Origin: Lewinella sp038528965
GTDB taxonomy: Bacteria; Bacteroidota; Bacteroidia; Chitinophagales; Saprospiraceae
Length of the DNA stretch: 64,000 nt
Direction: 5' to 3'
NCBI GenBank assembly: GCA_038528965.1
Contig: JBCBEC010000042.1
Span: 1 to 64,000 of the forward strand
In this document: positions 44,467-53,645 of the stretch, in pieces
Numbering within the stretch: the stretch's first letter is position 1
Layout: each line of letters starts with the position of its first letter
The notes under the pieces: model-generated
What the model was told of the DNA's origin: nothing
The model's database searches: none
Seen by the model: the letters and a program-made list of their open reading frames with translations, nothing else
Program-made: the position numbers and the translations under genes

Positions 44467-45597
44467 ATGAAAACTTTCCCCCCCCTCCTAAGCCTTCTTT
44501 TCTGTCTCCTCTCCCAATTGTGTTTCGCACAAGTCGATGCGGACAACAGTAAGATAGATGAGGCCGTTCAGCAAAGTGGAGAATGGTTTATCAAAGGCAA
44601 AGACATTACTTCCGTATCCATTGGTGTCTACAGTCGTGGCGAAGTCTACACTCATCATTTCGGCGAGTTGGACGAAGGTCAGGGCAACCGGCCTACCGAT
44701 AATACGATGTACGAGATCGCCTCCGTGACCAAAACAATGACTGGCTACCTGGCCGCCCGCGCAGTAGGCGAAGGGAAAATCAAGCTCGATGATGAGATCA
44801 CGAACTACTTAGATGGGGCGTATGATAACCTGAGCTACGATGGTACATCCATTACGATCCACCACCTGCTCACTCATACCAGCGGTCTTCCTACTTTTTT
44901 ACCCGAAGCCATGAACGAGGTGTTCGACGATAAGAAAGATCGAGAGGTGCCAATCAACTACCAAGCCTTGGAGCAAGGGTATGACAAAGCCACATTTTTT
45001 CAAGACTTAGGCAAGGTCGTTTTAGCAAGCAGGCCAGGCGAACGCTACGCCTATTCCAACGCCGGAGCAGAGCTTGTGGGTTACATCTTAGAAAACGTCT
45101 ACCAGAAAAGCATTGAAGACTTATTCAAGGAATCCATTTGGGAAGCGAATGGGATGGATAATACCTTCATCCAGTTGGACGCCCAGCAGGAAGATCAATT
45201 GGCTAAAGGTTATTGGCTGGATAATGATACCCCTTCCCCCCACTTCGAAAGCAACTTATGGTCGACCGGCTACGGCGTAAAAACCACGCTGGCAGATATG
45301 ATGAAATACGTTGCATTGCAATTGCATGGAGAAGACCCCATAGTACAAACTTCGCAAGAAGTACTCTTCGACATTGCGAAAGGTAACAGCATAGCTTACT
45401 TTTGGAACGTAAGGCTTGACCGCTACGGCAAATCGTTTCACCATCATGGAGGGACCACCGGAATGCAGAATTGGCTCTTCATTTTCCCCAAGTACGATCT
45501 AGGTGTTTCGATCATTACCAACCACAGCGACCATGCTACGCCAGGGCGATTGAGTAAGGCGGTGGAGAGAATCTTACGGGATATCGTTCCGGACTGA
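44467..45597 (+). CDS. Secreted serine hydrolase, beta-lactamase-related family
   Basis: 376 residues from ATG 44467 because it begins a signal peptide ('LLSLLFCLLSQLCFAQ'). Motifs: S-x-x-K in 'EIASVTKTMTGYLAA', Y-x-N in 'YAYSNAGAELVGY' and 'HHHGGTTG' near the C-terminus. Same broad family as the 3915 protein but not closely alike. It is alone on its transcript. Confidence 0.85.
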   Translation: MKTFPPLLSLLFCLLSQLCFAQVDADNSKIDEAVQQSGEWFIKGKDITSVSIGVYSRGEVYTHHFGELDEGQGNRPTDNTMYEIASVTKTMTGYLAARAVGEGKIKLDDEITNYLDGAYDNLSYDGTSITIHHLLTHTSGLPTFLPEAMNEVFDDKKDREVPINYQALEQGYDKATFFQDLGKVVLASRPGERYAYSNAGAELVGYILENVYQKSIEDLFKESIWEANGMDNTFIQLDAQQEDQLAKGYWLDNDTPSPHFESNLWSTGYGVKTTLADMMKYVALQLHGEDPIVQTSQEVLFDIAKGNSIAYFWNVRLDRYGKSFHHHGGTTGMQNWLFIFPKYDLGVSIITNHSDHATPGRLSKAVERILRDIVPD

Positions 45598-45730
45598 ACA
45601 TCCCAAACAAATGGGGACTAAAACAACATAATGATCTAAACACACACTTCTTAACCCAAGTCAATGAACGGTTAGTGAAAGTCCCTGAAGTTTGCCTAAA
45701 CAACATTGCAAACCTCAAGAAACACTCCGT

Positions 45731-46126
45731 ATGTCCACTTACAAAATCATCGTCTCTGCCTTAGTTGGCATTCCCTTGTGCCTGCTTATTTTGGCATTGT
45801 TCATTAAACAACCGCACGTAACATACTACGAGCAAGCTGTTTCAGAATTGCTGACCTCTGGGCAATTCCGTTCGGAAGCAGAGATACTAGAGCATTATCC
45901 AGAACTAGCAGAAGTTAAATCACAAATGCAGCAGGAGGCGCACCTTAGCGCAGCGGCCCGCGCAAAATTTTGTAGCCCCTTGCCTCCCGTTTCAATCGCC
46001 GAGCAGCAAGAAATGGTGGCGCAACTACAACTATCACATCACTTACGCACAAGGATCAAAAATACTTTGCATCGTTTCACCTTAGATGTAGTAGTTCGAG
46101 TAGTAGAGAATCGGTTACAGCGCTAA
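45731..46126 (+). CDS. Small membrane-anchored protein, unknown
   Basis: 131 residues from ATG 45731. An N-terminal hydrophobic helix (about 5-24, 'IIVSALVGIPLCLLILALFI') is followed by a charged region with no family match. It ends 12 bases before the minus-strand WD40 gene. An anchor with a periplasmic domain is likely. Confidence 0.55.
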   Translation: MSTYKIIVSALVGIPLCLLILALFIKQPHVTYYEQAVSELLTSGQFRSEAEILEHYPELAEVKSQMQQEAHLSAAARAKFCSPLPPVSIAEQQEMVAQLQLSHHLRTRIKNTLHRFTLDVVVRVVENRLQR

Positions 46127-46138
46127 GGTGAATATTCC

Positions 46139-49100
46139 CTATTCCTGCAGTAACGCACGTATTCGCTTTAAGGCTTCGAGATGCTCTTCAGGAATAATTC
46201 CGCCTTCCTCAAAGAGCTGCAAGTCCTCTAGAAAACCGACTGCCAGCGTTTCGTAACGAGTATCTTCCGGAAAGGGTAAGTCTTTGTATGCTCGGTAGAG
46301 CTCTTCTGCCTCTGCATATTTACCTTGCAAGAGCAAGGCCGGAGGCAGATTAGATTTCAAATACATATCCTCAGGGGCAATGGTCAACGCACAACGCAGG
46401 GCAATCTCAGCTTCAGCAAACTTTCCAAGATTGATGAATCTATAAATAGGAGTATTCCACCTACGACCGGCAAAATCCAGGGCACTACGGGTAGAATTCG
46501 CCAGTGAGTCTCGGTCCGTTGGCATGATTTTGAGGAGCAACTGGCAGATGGACAGGTTTTCCGTCATTTTACTACTAGAGCTACTTATCAAATTGGCGAT
46601 ATCCCGGATAAAATCATCCCCGCTGGAAATTTTTCTCTGGAGCTGCTGGAAAGCTTCTTCTTCGCCTTCCTTTTTGCGGGTGATTTCGTAAGTCCGGTAA
46701 ACCGTTTCTGCACCGGGATCGGCTATGCGCTCGAAGATGCGCTCGGCAAGCTCCAATTCTTCCTCATAGAAGAAATAGTCGCCCACATATTTCAGGTCTT
46801 TATCCTTTTCCAGATCCAGAAATTGTTTCTCTGCAAAGTCGGAACCTAACTTCTGGGCGATCTCATACAAGCGGATTAGGGTTTCTGGGTTAGAGCTTGA
46901 AAACTGTTCATAAATCCTTTGGGCGGTCTCCCAGTCCTTGCGCTCGTCAAAGTAATTGCCTGCCACCCATAGTTCCTCTTCCTGATCCAAATCCAAGAAC
47001 CGTTGAATGGGGAAATCCCCACCCAACTCCAAGGCCATCTCATACCAGGTAATCAAGACTTCTGCGTCGGGTTTTTCAATACGTTCATAAAGTCGGTTCA
47101 CTACTTCCCATTCTTTCTTTTCGCCCAAGAAATCGGCTGCTATTCGTATCTGTTCATCATCTCTTAGCAGGTAGAATCGCTTCAACTCAAAACCGATACC
47201 TAGTTGCTGAGCCACTTCAAAGGAGTTGATTAACACCTTTGCATCGGGTCTTTTTACCTGCTCGTAGACCTGCATGGTAATATCCAAACGCCCTCGTTCG
47301 TAGAAATAATGGCCAATATAGCTAAGGTCTTCATCGCTCCCCAGGTTTAGGAAGGCCGTATTTGCAAATTCAGAGCCCATTTTCTCGGCCAATTCATACT
47401 GACGAATTAGCGCGTCCCTGTTAGGATTTTGAATTTGGTCATAAATTTGGGCCGCCGTCTTCCAGTCCTCTTTCTCAAAGAAATAATCACCTACCGACTG
47501 AAGGTCCTCCTCTGGAATTTGCCGCAGTGTAAATTCGGTATCGGTTCTTTGGCCCATTTCATATTGACGGGCCCAAACTCGGGCGTGAGGCTGCTCAATT
47601 CGTTCATAGATTTGCTGTGCCATTTCCCACTCCTCTTCTGCGAAGAAGTAATTACCTACTTCCTCCAGACCTTCATTCGAAATTTGCCGCACGTCAAAGT
47701 CCGTACCCAATTCACGTGCAATCTGGTAGGAATTGATGATGACCTGGGGCCTCGGGTTTTCTACCTTTTCGTATATCCTTTGTGCCGCCTGCCATTGCTT
47801 TTGGGCAAACAGATAATTGCCTGCCTGGACTAATTCCTGATTTTCCTCTAGGCTTAAAAATCGCTCTACCGTAAATTTTTTGCCAAGTCTAGTAGCGATT
47901 TCGTACATCTGGATTAGCACCTCCACTCCGAGACGCGTTGTCAACTGACTATACACTTGGTCCGCCTTTTCCCACTTTTTTTTATTGTAGAGGTACTGCC
48001 CTAAAGCTAGCCGTTCCTGTTCCGTTCCGCTAGCCGCAACCCGCTCGACCTCCGGCTCTGGTAGTTGGAATCCGACCTCAAGCAATTGGTCCAACGGAAA
48101 AAGCGCCACATTATCGTTGATAACGGCCCGGGTAGACTTCCAAAGCTTAGCTGTCCGGTCCCGAGAGCCAGTCAAGATATAGGTGCCATCTGGCGAATAA
48201 TTTACCTCGATGACTTCATCATTATGCCCTCTCAGGTTTTGCAATTCCTGACCTTGGGGGCTCCATATCTTCGCTGTGTGATCAGCGGAGCCCGTCAAAA
48301 TAAACTGTCCATCCGGCGAAAAGACCGCCGCATAAACGTAGCCCTCATGCCCTGTAAAGGTGTGGAGTTCTTCCCCTGCTCTGTTCCATAGTTTAGCTGT
48401 GTGATCACCGGAGCCACTGAGGATATATTGCCCATCCGGGGAAAAAGCAACCGCGGAGATATTGCCCCGATGACCAGAAAAGGTCTGAACTTCTTCGCCA
48501 CGCCTGTTCCACAGCTTCACGGTATTATCCGCCGAACCAGTCAGGATAAATTGACCATCTGGAGAAAAAGCAACCGCAAAGACACTTCCGGAGTGACCAG
48601 TGAGTCTCAATAATTCCTCCCCTCTTAAGTTCCAAAGCCGAGCCGTCTGATCTCCGGAGCCAGTCAATACGAATTGGCCATCTGGGGAGAAGGTCAAGGT
48701 GATTATATAATTCTCATGCCCCTCAAAATGTTGCACCTCCGTGCCGTTCAGTTGCCAAAGCTTTGCGGTATGATCTGCGGAACCTGTCAACACCCTCTGC
48801 CCATCCGGGGAAAAGACAGCCGCATAAATGCCATTTTCGTGGCCAGTGAAGACTTGTAGATTCTCCCCAGCAAGGCTCCTGAGGCGCGCTGTATGATCGC
48901 GTGAACCCGTTAAAACATTTTGCCCATCCGGAGAAAAAGCAACGGCGTAGACATCGGAAGTGTGACCGTCAAAGGTTCGTATATCCTGCCCTTGTAGCTG
49001 CCACAGCTTCGCGGTGTGATCAAAAGATCCGGACAAGATAGCGGTATTGTCGGGTGAGAAAGTCACTGCCCTTACCGTACTGCGGTGTCCGGACAAGGTT

Positions 49101-50365
49101 TGGGGTTCTCCTTTCTGCTTATCCCATAGCTTCACAGTATGATCTTCCGAACCCGTTAGCACTTGTTCACCGTCTGGCGAGAAAGCCACCGCGTACACTG
49201 ATCCCCGATGACCGAGGTACTTGCGTAACTCCACGCCTTCCAAACTCCAAAGTCTCGCCGTACGGTCTCGGGAACCGGTTAAGATGTTCTCACCACCAGG
49301 AGAAAAAGCGACTGCATGTATATCGCTTTCGTGGCCGGTTAAACTCGTTATCAATTCTCCTCCTGTATTCCATAATTTAGCAGTACGGTCGTCAGATCCA
49401 GTTAAAATATACTGCCCATCCGGGGAAAAGACAGCCGCGTACACCCGTCCTTGATGCCCAGATAGTCTGTAGAGTTCTTTCCCCGCTTGGCTCCAAACTA
49501 CGGCCATACGATCGCGGGATCCGGTGAGAATAAATTGCCCATCTGGCGAGAAGGTAACGGAATACACTGCCCCCTGGTGTCCTCGTAAAATTTGCAGTTC
49601 CTCTCCGGTCCGGCTCCAAAGTCTTGCGGTACGATCATAAGAGGCCGTGGCAATAGTATCTCCTCCTGGAGAAAAAGCAACCGCAGAAATCGCATCGCCA
49701 TGGCCAGGAAATGTTTGCAGCTCTTCCCCGCTCAGGTTCCAAAGCTTGGCTGTACCATCGTAGGATCCAGTGAGTACGGTTTGCCCATCGGGAGAAAAAG
49801 CAACCGCAGAAATCTCTGCGCTGTGCCCGGCAAAGGAGGTTTGGTAGAACTGATTGTGGTAATCACCAATCAATCCGTGCACAAAAGCACTGGTAATGGC
49901 CTGCTCTGGAAAGAGTTCGTAGTTCTTCATCGCCATTCGTAGTGCTAGGGTAGAATCAACACGAGCCGTTTCCAGCACCTTAGCGGCGTTGAAGTTAGCC
50001 ATGGCCGCTGCCTCGGCTCGGGCAGCCGCTAGGCGGGCTGCAGTGGCTTTTTCATTTGCCCGTGCCCGTTCTCGCCGAGCGACACGGGCATTGTCTTCGG
50101 CTTTCCGGCGAAGTCCTTTTTCCTGCTCTAGCTGATTTTTTAAGATAGCTTGTGCCTCAAGGTCAGCCTTCGCCACCTCTACGGGATCGCAGATGCGATA
50201 AGCCGCCAATTTATCTGAAGCTCGTTGGTAATCTCCAGCTTCTCGTAATTGTCGAACCTTTTCCAGAATACACGCACAATCCAGCGGCTGGCATGGAAGG
50301 TTTTGCCCATAAAGCTCAAACGCGAAGCAGGTGATCAATAGGGTGATAATTGGTGTCGTTTTCAT
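46139..50365 (-). CDS. Exported protein with 14 WD40 repeats and TPR-like repeats
   Basis: 1408 residues from ATG 50365. A signal peptide ('TTPIITLLITCFAFELYGQ') is followed by a charged coiled coil rich in Ala/Arg/Glu (about 60-140). Then come 14 WD40 repeats of exactly 41 residues each (about 175-750), with the pattern 'GH...AVAFSPDGQ.ILTGS.D.TAKLW', enough for two seven-bladed propellers. Eight TPR-like repeats follow (about 790-1260), each like 'VGNYFFAEEEWEMAQQIYERI'. The C-terminus has more helices. The repeats are very alike, as if recently amplified. Its gene starts 58 bases after the STAND NTPase gene ends; it is likely the sensing or scaffold part of that system, on the periplasmic side. 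Confidence 0.88.
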   Translation of the reverse strand: MKTTPIITLLITCFAFELYGQNLPCQPLDCACILEKVRQLREAGDYQRASDKLAAYRICDPVEVAKADLEAQAILKNQLEQEKGLRRKAEDNARVARRERARANEKATAARLAAARAEAAAMANFNAAKVLETARVDSTLALRMAMKNYELFPEQAITSAFVHGLIGDYHNQFYQTSFAGHSAEISAVAFSPDGQTVLTGSYDGTAKLWNLSGEELQTFPGHGDAISAVAFSPGGDTIATASYDRTARLWSRTGEELQILRGHQGAVYSVTFSPDGQFILTGSRDRMAVVWSQAGKELYRLSGHQGRVYAAVFSPDGQYILTGSDDRTAKLWNTGGELITSLTGHESDIHAVAFSPGGENILTGSRDRTARLWSLEGVELRKYLGHRGSVYAVAFSPDGEQVLTGSEDHTVKLWDKQKGEPQTLSGHRSTVRAVTFSPDNTAILSGSFDHTAKLWQLQGQDIRTFDGHTSDVYAVAFSPDGQNVLTGSRDHTARLRSLAGENLQVFTGHENGIYAAVFSPDGQRVLTGSADHTAKLWQLNGTEVQHFEGHENYIITLTFSPDGQFVLTGSGDQTARLWNLRGEELLRLTGHSGSVFAVAFSPDGQFILTGSADNTVKLWNRRGEEVQTFSGHRGNISAVAFSPDGQYILSGSGDHTAKLWNRAGEELHTFTGHEGYVYAAVFSPDGQFILTGSADHTAKIWSPQGQELQNLRGHNDEVIEVNYSPDGTYILTGSRDRTAKLWKSTRAVINDNVALFPLDQLLEVGFQLPEPEVERVAASGTEQERLALGQYLYNKKKWEKADQVYSQLTTRLGVEVLIQMYEIATRLGKKFTVERFLSLEENQELVQAGNYLFAQKQWQAAQRIYEKVENPRPQVIINSYQIARELGTDFDVRQISNEGLEEVGNYFFAEEEWEMAQQIYERIEQPHARVWARQYEMGQRTDTEFTLRQIPEEDLQSVGDYFFEKEDWKTAAQIYDQIQNPNRDALIRQYELAEKMGSEFANTAFLNLGSDEDLSYIGHYFYERGRLDITMQVYEQVKRPDAKVLINSFEVAQQLGIGFELKRFYLLRDDEQIRIAADFLGEKKEWEVVNRLYERIEKPDAEVLITWYEMALELGGDFPIQRFLDLDQEEELWVAGNYFDERKDWETAQRIYEQFSSSNPETLIRLYEIAQKLGSDFAEKQFLDLEKDKDLKYVGDYFFYEEELELAERIFERIADPGAETVYRTYEITRKKEGEEEAFQQLQRKISSGDDFIRDIANLISSSSSKMTENLSICQLLLKIMPTDRDSLANSTRSALDFAGRRWNTPIYRFINLGKFAEAEIALRCALTIAPEDMYLKSNLPPALLLQGKYAEAEELYRAYKDLPFPEDTRYETLAVGFLEDLQLFEEGGIIPEEHLEALKRIRALLQE

Positions 50366-50423
50366 TTTCTGATCTTTTCGCACTGACTGTTTCCGAATTA
50401 AATCCAGCAAAGACTAAATATCA

Positions 50424-52073
50424 TTAATCACGATCTTCTAGTTGTCTAAGTTTTTTGAGTACTTCAGGGTTATCAGGGGCAATTTGCAAGGCCTTCTCCA
50501 AGCGGTTTTGGGCGGAGAGTAGTTCTTCGGCCCGCAGGTATATATCTACCTCTCCTAAAAGCTCTTTAATTCTAAGCTTATCGTTTTCTACTTGTTTTTC
50601 TTTCAGTTGCCTGAGGCTGTTCTCAGCTTTTAGACGTTCCGTACTCGCTTTATCGAACTGCACAAAAGCCAAAACAGTGGAAATGATCGCAAGACCAGCA
50701 ATCCATAACGCCAGGCGGGTTCGAATTTTGGCCTTCTTGGCATTAACCTCCGCTCTTTCACGCAGTTGGCGCTCTTCCTGGGCACGGGCTTCGGCCCTAT
50801 GCAACGCTTGTTCTCTAGCCTGCCGTTCCTGCGCTTCCCGCTTCCGACGCTCCTCTTCCAACCTTTTTTTCTTCGCTTTTAAAACTGGTGCCACCAAAGT
50901 ATCATGACTCAATTCGTAGGTATATCCACCTCGCAAACTAGGTTCAGAACGAATAAGGTGAGAATTCAACAACTTGCGCAGCAATTCAGAACTGACGTCA
51001 TAGTTCTTAAATATTTGCCCTTCGTAAAGCGTAAGCCGACGTTCTTCTTCTTCAAAAACCAGCCCTTCTTCAATAAGCTTTCTAGCTGCCAGGCGCTCCT
51101 CCTCGTTATTTAGCAGCTTAATCTTGTTGAAATAATAGTTCTCTAAAATTTCGTCTAAGCGACTAAGGTCTTCAGCTTGGATGAGCTTCTTATTCTGTTC
51201 TTCTACCAGGGCTTGCTCCACAAATTCACACAAAATTTGCAACTGAAAGGACTCTATGGGTTCCTGTCGATTGTTACTCAAATAATCTAACAGGTGCTCA
51301 ATGGCTGCGTCTTCATAGTCAAAGATGGAAGTAGCAAAACTGCTTTTCAGGTACGCTGGCGACAGGATAGCTTCCTCGGCCTGCTCTGTATTGAGTGGAG
51401 TGAGTTCGTAATCGGAGGTGAGTATGGTAGGTAAGTAAGCCTTTAGTCTTTTTAACAGACTCATTCGATCAGAACGAATTGCCATTAAAATCCGTAGGTC
51501 AATCGGTTCGTCTAGGGCCTGTAATTGCTCAGTAGAAAGATCGAATTCATTATTTCTACGCTGATTCCGAATGCGTTGTGGAATATTGGTGTAAAGTGCT
51601 TCAGACAATTGCTGCGCGAATTCTTCTACCATATCGTCGGGATAAGTAAATAACTCCTCGAATTGGTCAAATATCAGCAGCATGCCTCTATTGGAGTGGT
51701 TCAACTGCTTACTCTTCAGTTGATACCACAAGCTATTTTCTTGTTGATCAGCAATAAGGCGCAAGAAACTAGGTGCAGCCTGTAGGGCCTCTTTAATGGC
51801 GGCTACTGGTGATACCCTTGAGGCCTCTTTCTCGTAAGCACCAAAACGAATATTAAAGCAATCCAGGTTCTGATCAGCTTCTACTCTGGGAATTAAGCCG
51901 GCATTAATGAGCGAACTCTTCCCCAATCCCGATTTTGCAAACAACACTACCAAGGGTTCCAGTTGGATCAACTGATACAGCTGTTCAACATCCTGCTCAC
52001 GACCGAAGAAGATCTCTTTTTCAATCGTCTGAAACGGTTGTGCCCCGGGGTATCGATACTGTTTCCGGATCAT
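50424..52073 (-). CDS. STAND-type NTPase with coiled coil and membrane segment (nSTAND-like)
   Basis: 549 residues. 'FFGREQDVEQLYQLI' is the nSTAND N-terminal hallmark, Walker A is 'AKSGLGKSSLINAG' (about 46-59) and Walker B 'MLLIFDQFEELF'. Sensor and winged-helix regions follow ('SDYELTPLNTEQAEEAILSPA', 'RRLTLYEGQIF', 'YELSHDTLVAPVLKAKKKRLEEERR'). Then come a charged coiled coil (about 420-460) and one membrane helix ('RLALWIAGLAIISTVLAFVQF', about 462-482). The short C-terminus has a TPR-like pair. The NTPase is thus cytosolic and the tail faces the periplasm. Its start overlaps the upstream SIR2-like gene by 4 bases (ATGA). Confidence 0.87.
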   Translation of the reverse strand: MIRKQYRYPGAQPFQTIEKEIFFGREQDVEQLYQLIQLEPLVVLFAKSGLGKSSLINAGLIPRVEADQNLDCFNIRFGAYEKEASRVSPVAAIKEALQAAPSFLRLIADQQENSLWYQLKSKQLNHSNRGMLLIFDQFEELFTYPDDMVEEFAQQLSEALYTNIPQRIRNQRRNNEFDLSTEQLQALDEPIDLRILMAIRSDRMSLLKRLKAYLPTILTSDYELTPLNTEQAEEAILSPAYLKSSFATSIFDYEDAAIEHLLDYLSNNRQEPIESFQLQILCEFVEQALVEEQNKKLIQAEDLSRLDEILENYYFNKIKLLNNEEERLAARKLIEEGLVFEEEERRLTLYEGQIFKNYDVSSELLRKLLNSHLIRSEPSLRGGYTYELSHDTLVAPVLKAKKKRLEEERRKREAQERQAREQALHRAEARAQEERQLRERAEVNAKKAKIRTRLALWIAGLAIISTVLAFVQFDKASTERLKAENSLRQLKEKQVENDKLRIKELLGEVDIYLRAEELLSAQNRLEKALQIAPDNPEVLKKLRQLEDRD

Positions 52074-53143
52074 AGCGCTTCGTTTATTATTTCCAGGATA
52101 TCTTGATTAATTTGAGCAAGGCCCACATCGAATTCTTCGGCGGTGATGACACCATTACGATTGCGGCGGTTTAAGCGCTTGTGTCGACTAGACAGACCTA
52201 AGAGTTCACCCTCCCATTCGTGGCTCTTAGGCAGATATTGCTGGAGGTTTTCGAGAATCTTTTCCGTTTTACCCTCTCCTATCCAAACTTTCAATTGTTC
52301 GGCAGGATTAGTTCCGGAAGTATTCCTGAGAATTCCAGCTTGACTACTGTGATCGTATAGTAAATCGATGAATTCTTCCACATGATGGTCGACGAAGTTG
52401 ATCGTAAACTGATCGTAGCAAAACGTCATAATCTCGTCGCTAAGCGATTGCTTGGCCGCAAAGCGAATAAAGTCCTCACTGCTTTTATGAATACCTAGTT
52501 CACGTAATAGCATTTGCATGTACCACTTCTCGAAAGGAAGCCCCAGAAAAATAAAGCAGTTGACTTTTTCCAATGCCTCGCGCAAAATGGTTGGCATACT
52601 ACGGCGCTCGAAGACTGACTTGAAATAGGCATAGAGATCATTGTGTGTTAAGATCAATGACTCTTCTTCAGTAATAGAGCCGAAGAGATTATAGATAAGG
52701 GGTTGCTGCCCAGTAGGTGGCTTTATTTTAGAAGGTTGATGCGCGGACTTATTTGCAAAGTCAAATTGGTAACTAAATCCTTCCTGTTCAAAAGCCTTGG
52801 GTACAAATAGTCCCGGGGTAAACGTCAAATAGATATGGAAAGGAATCTGCGCCAGTTTCAGTATGGAATCATCAGGCTCCATTTCCTCGTAGTAAGTCGC
52901 TACAAACTCACTGGTAATCGTGCGTCCGCCCTTGTTGAAAAGGTAAAAATCTTCAGTTGGATAGTATTTCAGAATGTACTTGCCAGCTTTTTCTTCTAAG
53001 TAAGGCTTGAGGCCCGTCTGAAGGACTGTACCATCCTGACGGCGAAAGGCCTGAGGGCCCAGCACGACCAAAGTCCGCTGCCGCTCAATCTTGCGAATTA
53101 TACTCCGCAAGTCCGTATGGGTTATCTGGGTAAAGGTGTTCAT
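52070..53143 (-). CDS. SIR2-like domain protein, probable effector of a STAND system
   Basis: 357 residues. 'RTLVVLGPQAFRR' opens a Rossmann-like fold. 'LIYNLFGSITEEESLILTHNDLYAYFKSVF' and 'VNCFIFLGLPFEKWYMQMLLREL' match the SIR2-like (SIR2_2) pattern in order and spacing. The usual G-A-G-x-S start reads G-P-Q-A-F here, and the 'LHG' that carries the catalytic His in NADase-type SIR2 proteins reads 'LFG', so activity is uncertain. The C-terminal 80 residues are helical. The gene is coupled to the STAND NTPase by a 4-base overlap. In known defence systems, SIR2 domains deplete NAD+ when their STAND sensor is triggered. Confidence 0.8.
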   Translation of the reverse strand: MNTFTQITHTDLRSIIRKIERQRTLVVLGPQAFRRQDGTVLQTGLKPYLEEKAGKYILKYYPTEDFYLFNKGGRTITSEFVATYYEEMEPDDSILKLAQIPFHIYLTFTPGLFVPKAFEQEGFSYQFDFANKSAHQPSKIKPPTGQQPLIYNLFGSITEEESLILTHNDLYAYFKSVFERRSMPTILREALEKVNCFIFLGLPFEKWYMQMLLRELGIHKSSEDFIRFAAKQSLSDEIMTFCYDQFTINFVDHHVEEFIDLLYDHSSQAGILRNTSGTNPAEQLKVWIGEGKTEKILENLQQYLPKSHEWEGELLGLSSRHKRLNRRNRNGVITAEEFDVGLAQINQDILEIINEAL

Positions 53144-53574
53144 TACGTCGCTTGAAATATTTAAAAATACAAATTTCCTAGCGTGAACTCAACAGGATGA
53201 AAAATAAAATTCAGCTCCTCATCGGGCTGATTAAACTCACATTAAAGCTAGAACAGTATAGAAACTATTGCAACAACCCTCTTCAAGCACAAACCCTAAC
53301 ACATCAAATAAAAAACTGACAATCAATATATTATCAAATGAATTATGGCCCAAGCCACTAGGAAACAATCACCCAAAATGGCTACTCTAGAAGAAAATGC
53401 GGAATAGGCCAACTATTTCAAAATAAGGGCCGGCCTTATTTTAATATTATGTGTGTGCGAAAATTGTTAACCAAAATACGCAAACAAAACGCCGGGCGAG
53501 CTGTGATACGGAAGGCCGCTGAATAGAATACACCAAACCAGGCTTTATTTGCTTGAATTACCGCTACATACAAT
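53144..53574. other. Intergenic region upstream of the SIR2-like gene
   Basis: About 430 AT-rich bases. A hairpin at 53420-53442 (AAAATAAGG / CCTTATTTT, loop GCCGG) is the only structure seen. The promoter of the SIR2/STAND/WD40 operon should be here; no clear TTTG/TAnnTTTG pair was found on the minus strand. Confidence 0.45.
53420..53442. terminator. Hairpin in the gap upstream of the SIR2-like gene
   Basis: AAAATAAGG and CCTTATTTT pair perfectly over a 5-base GCCGG loop. It could terminate read-through in either direction, or be a protein-binding dyad. Confidence 0.4.
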
Positions 53575-53608
53575 AAAAAAGAGGCCGCCCCTTTTGAGAC
53601 AGCCTCTT
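53575..53608 (-). terminator. Intrinsic terminator of the DUF4197 gene
   Basis: On the minus strand AAGAGGCTGTCTC pairs with GGGGCGGCCTCTT (three G-U pairs), followed by a run of T. It lies about 40 bases after the DUF4197 stop. Confidence 0.75.
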
Positions 53609-53645
53609 CCATCGTCCAAGTTAGACTAACTTTTATTGACCGTGA

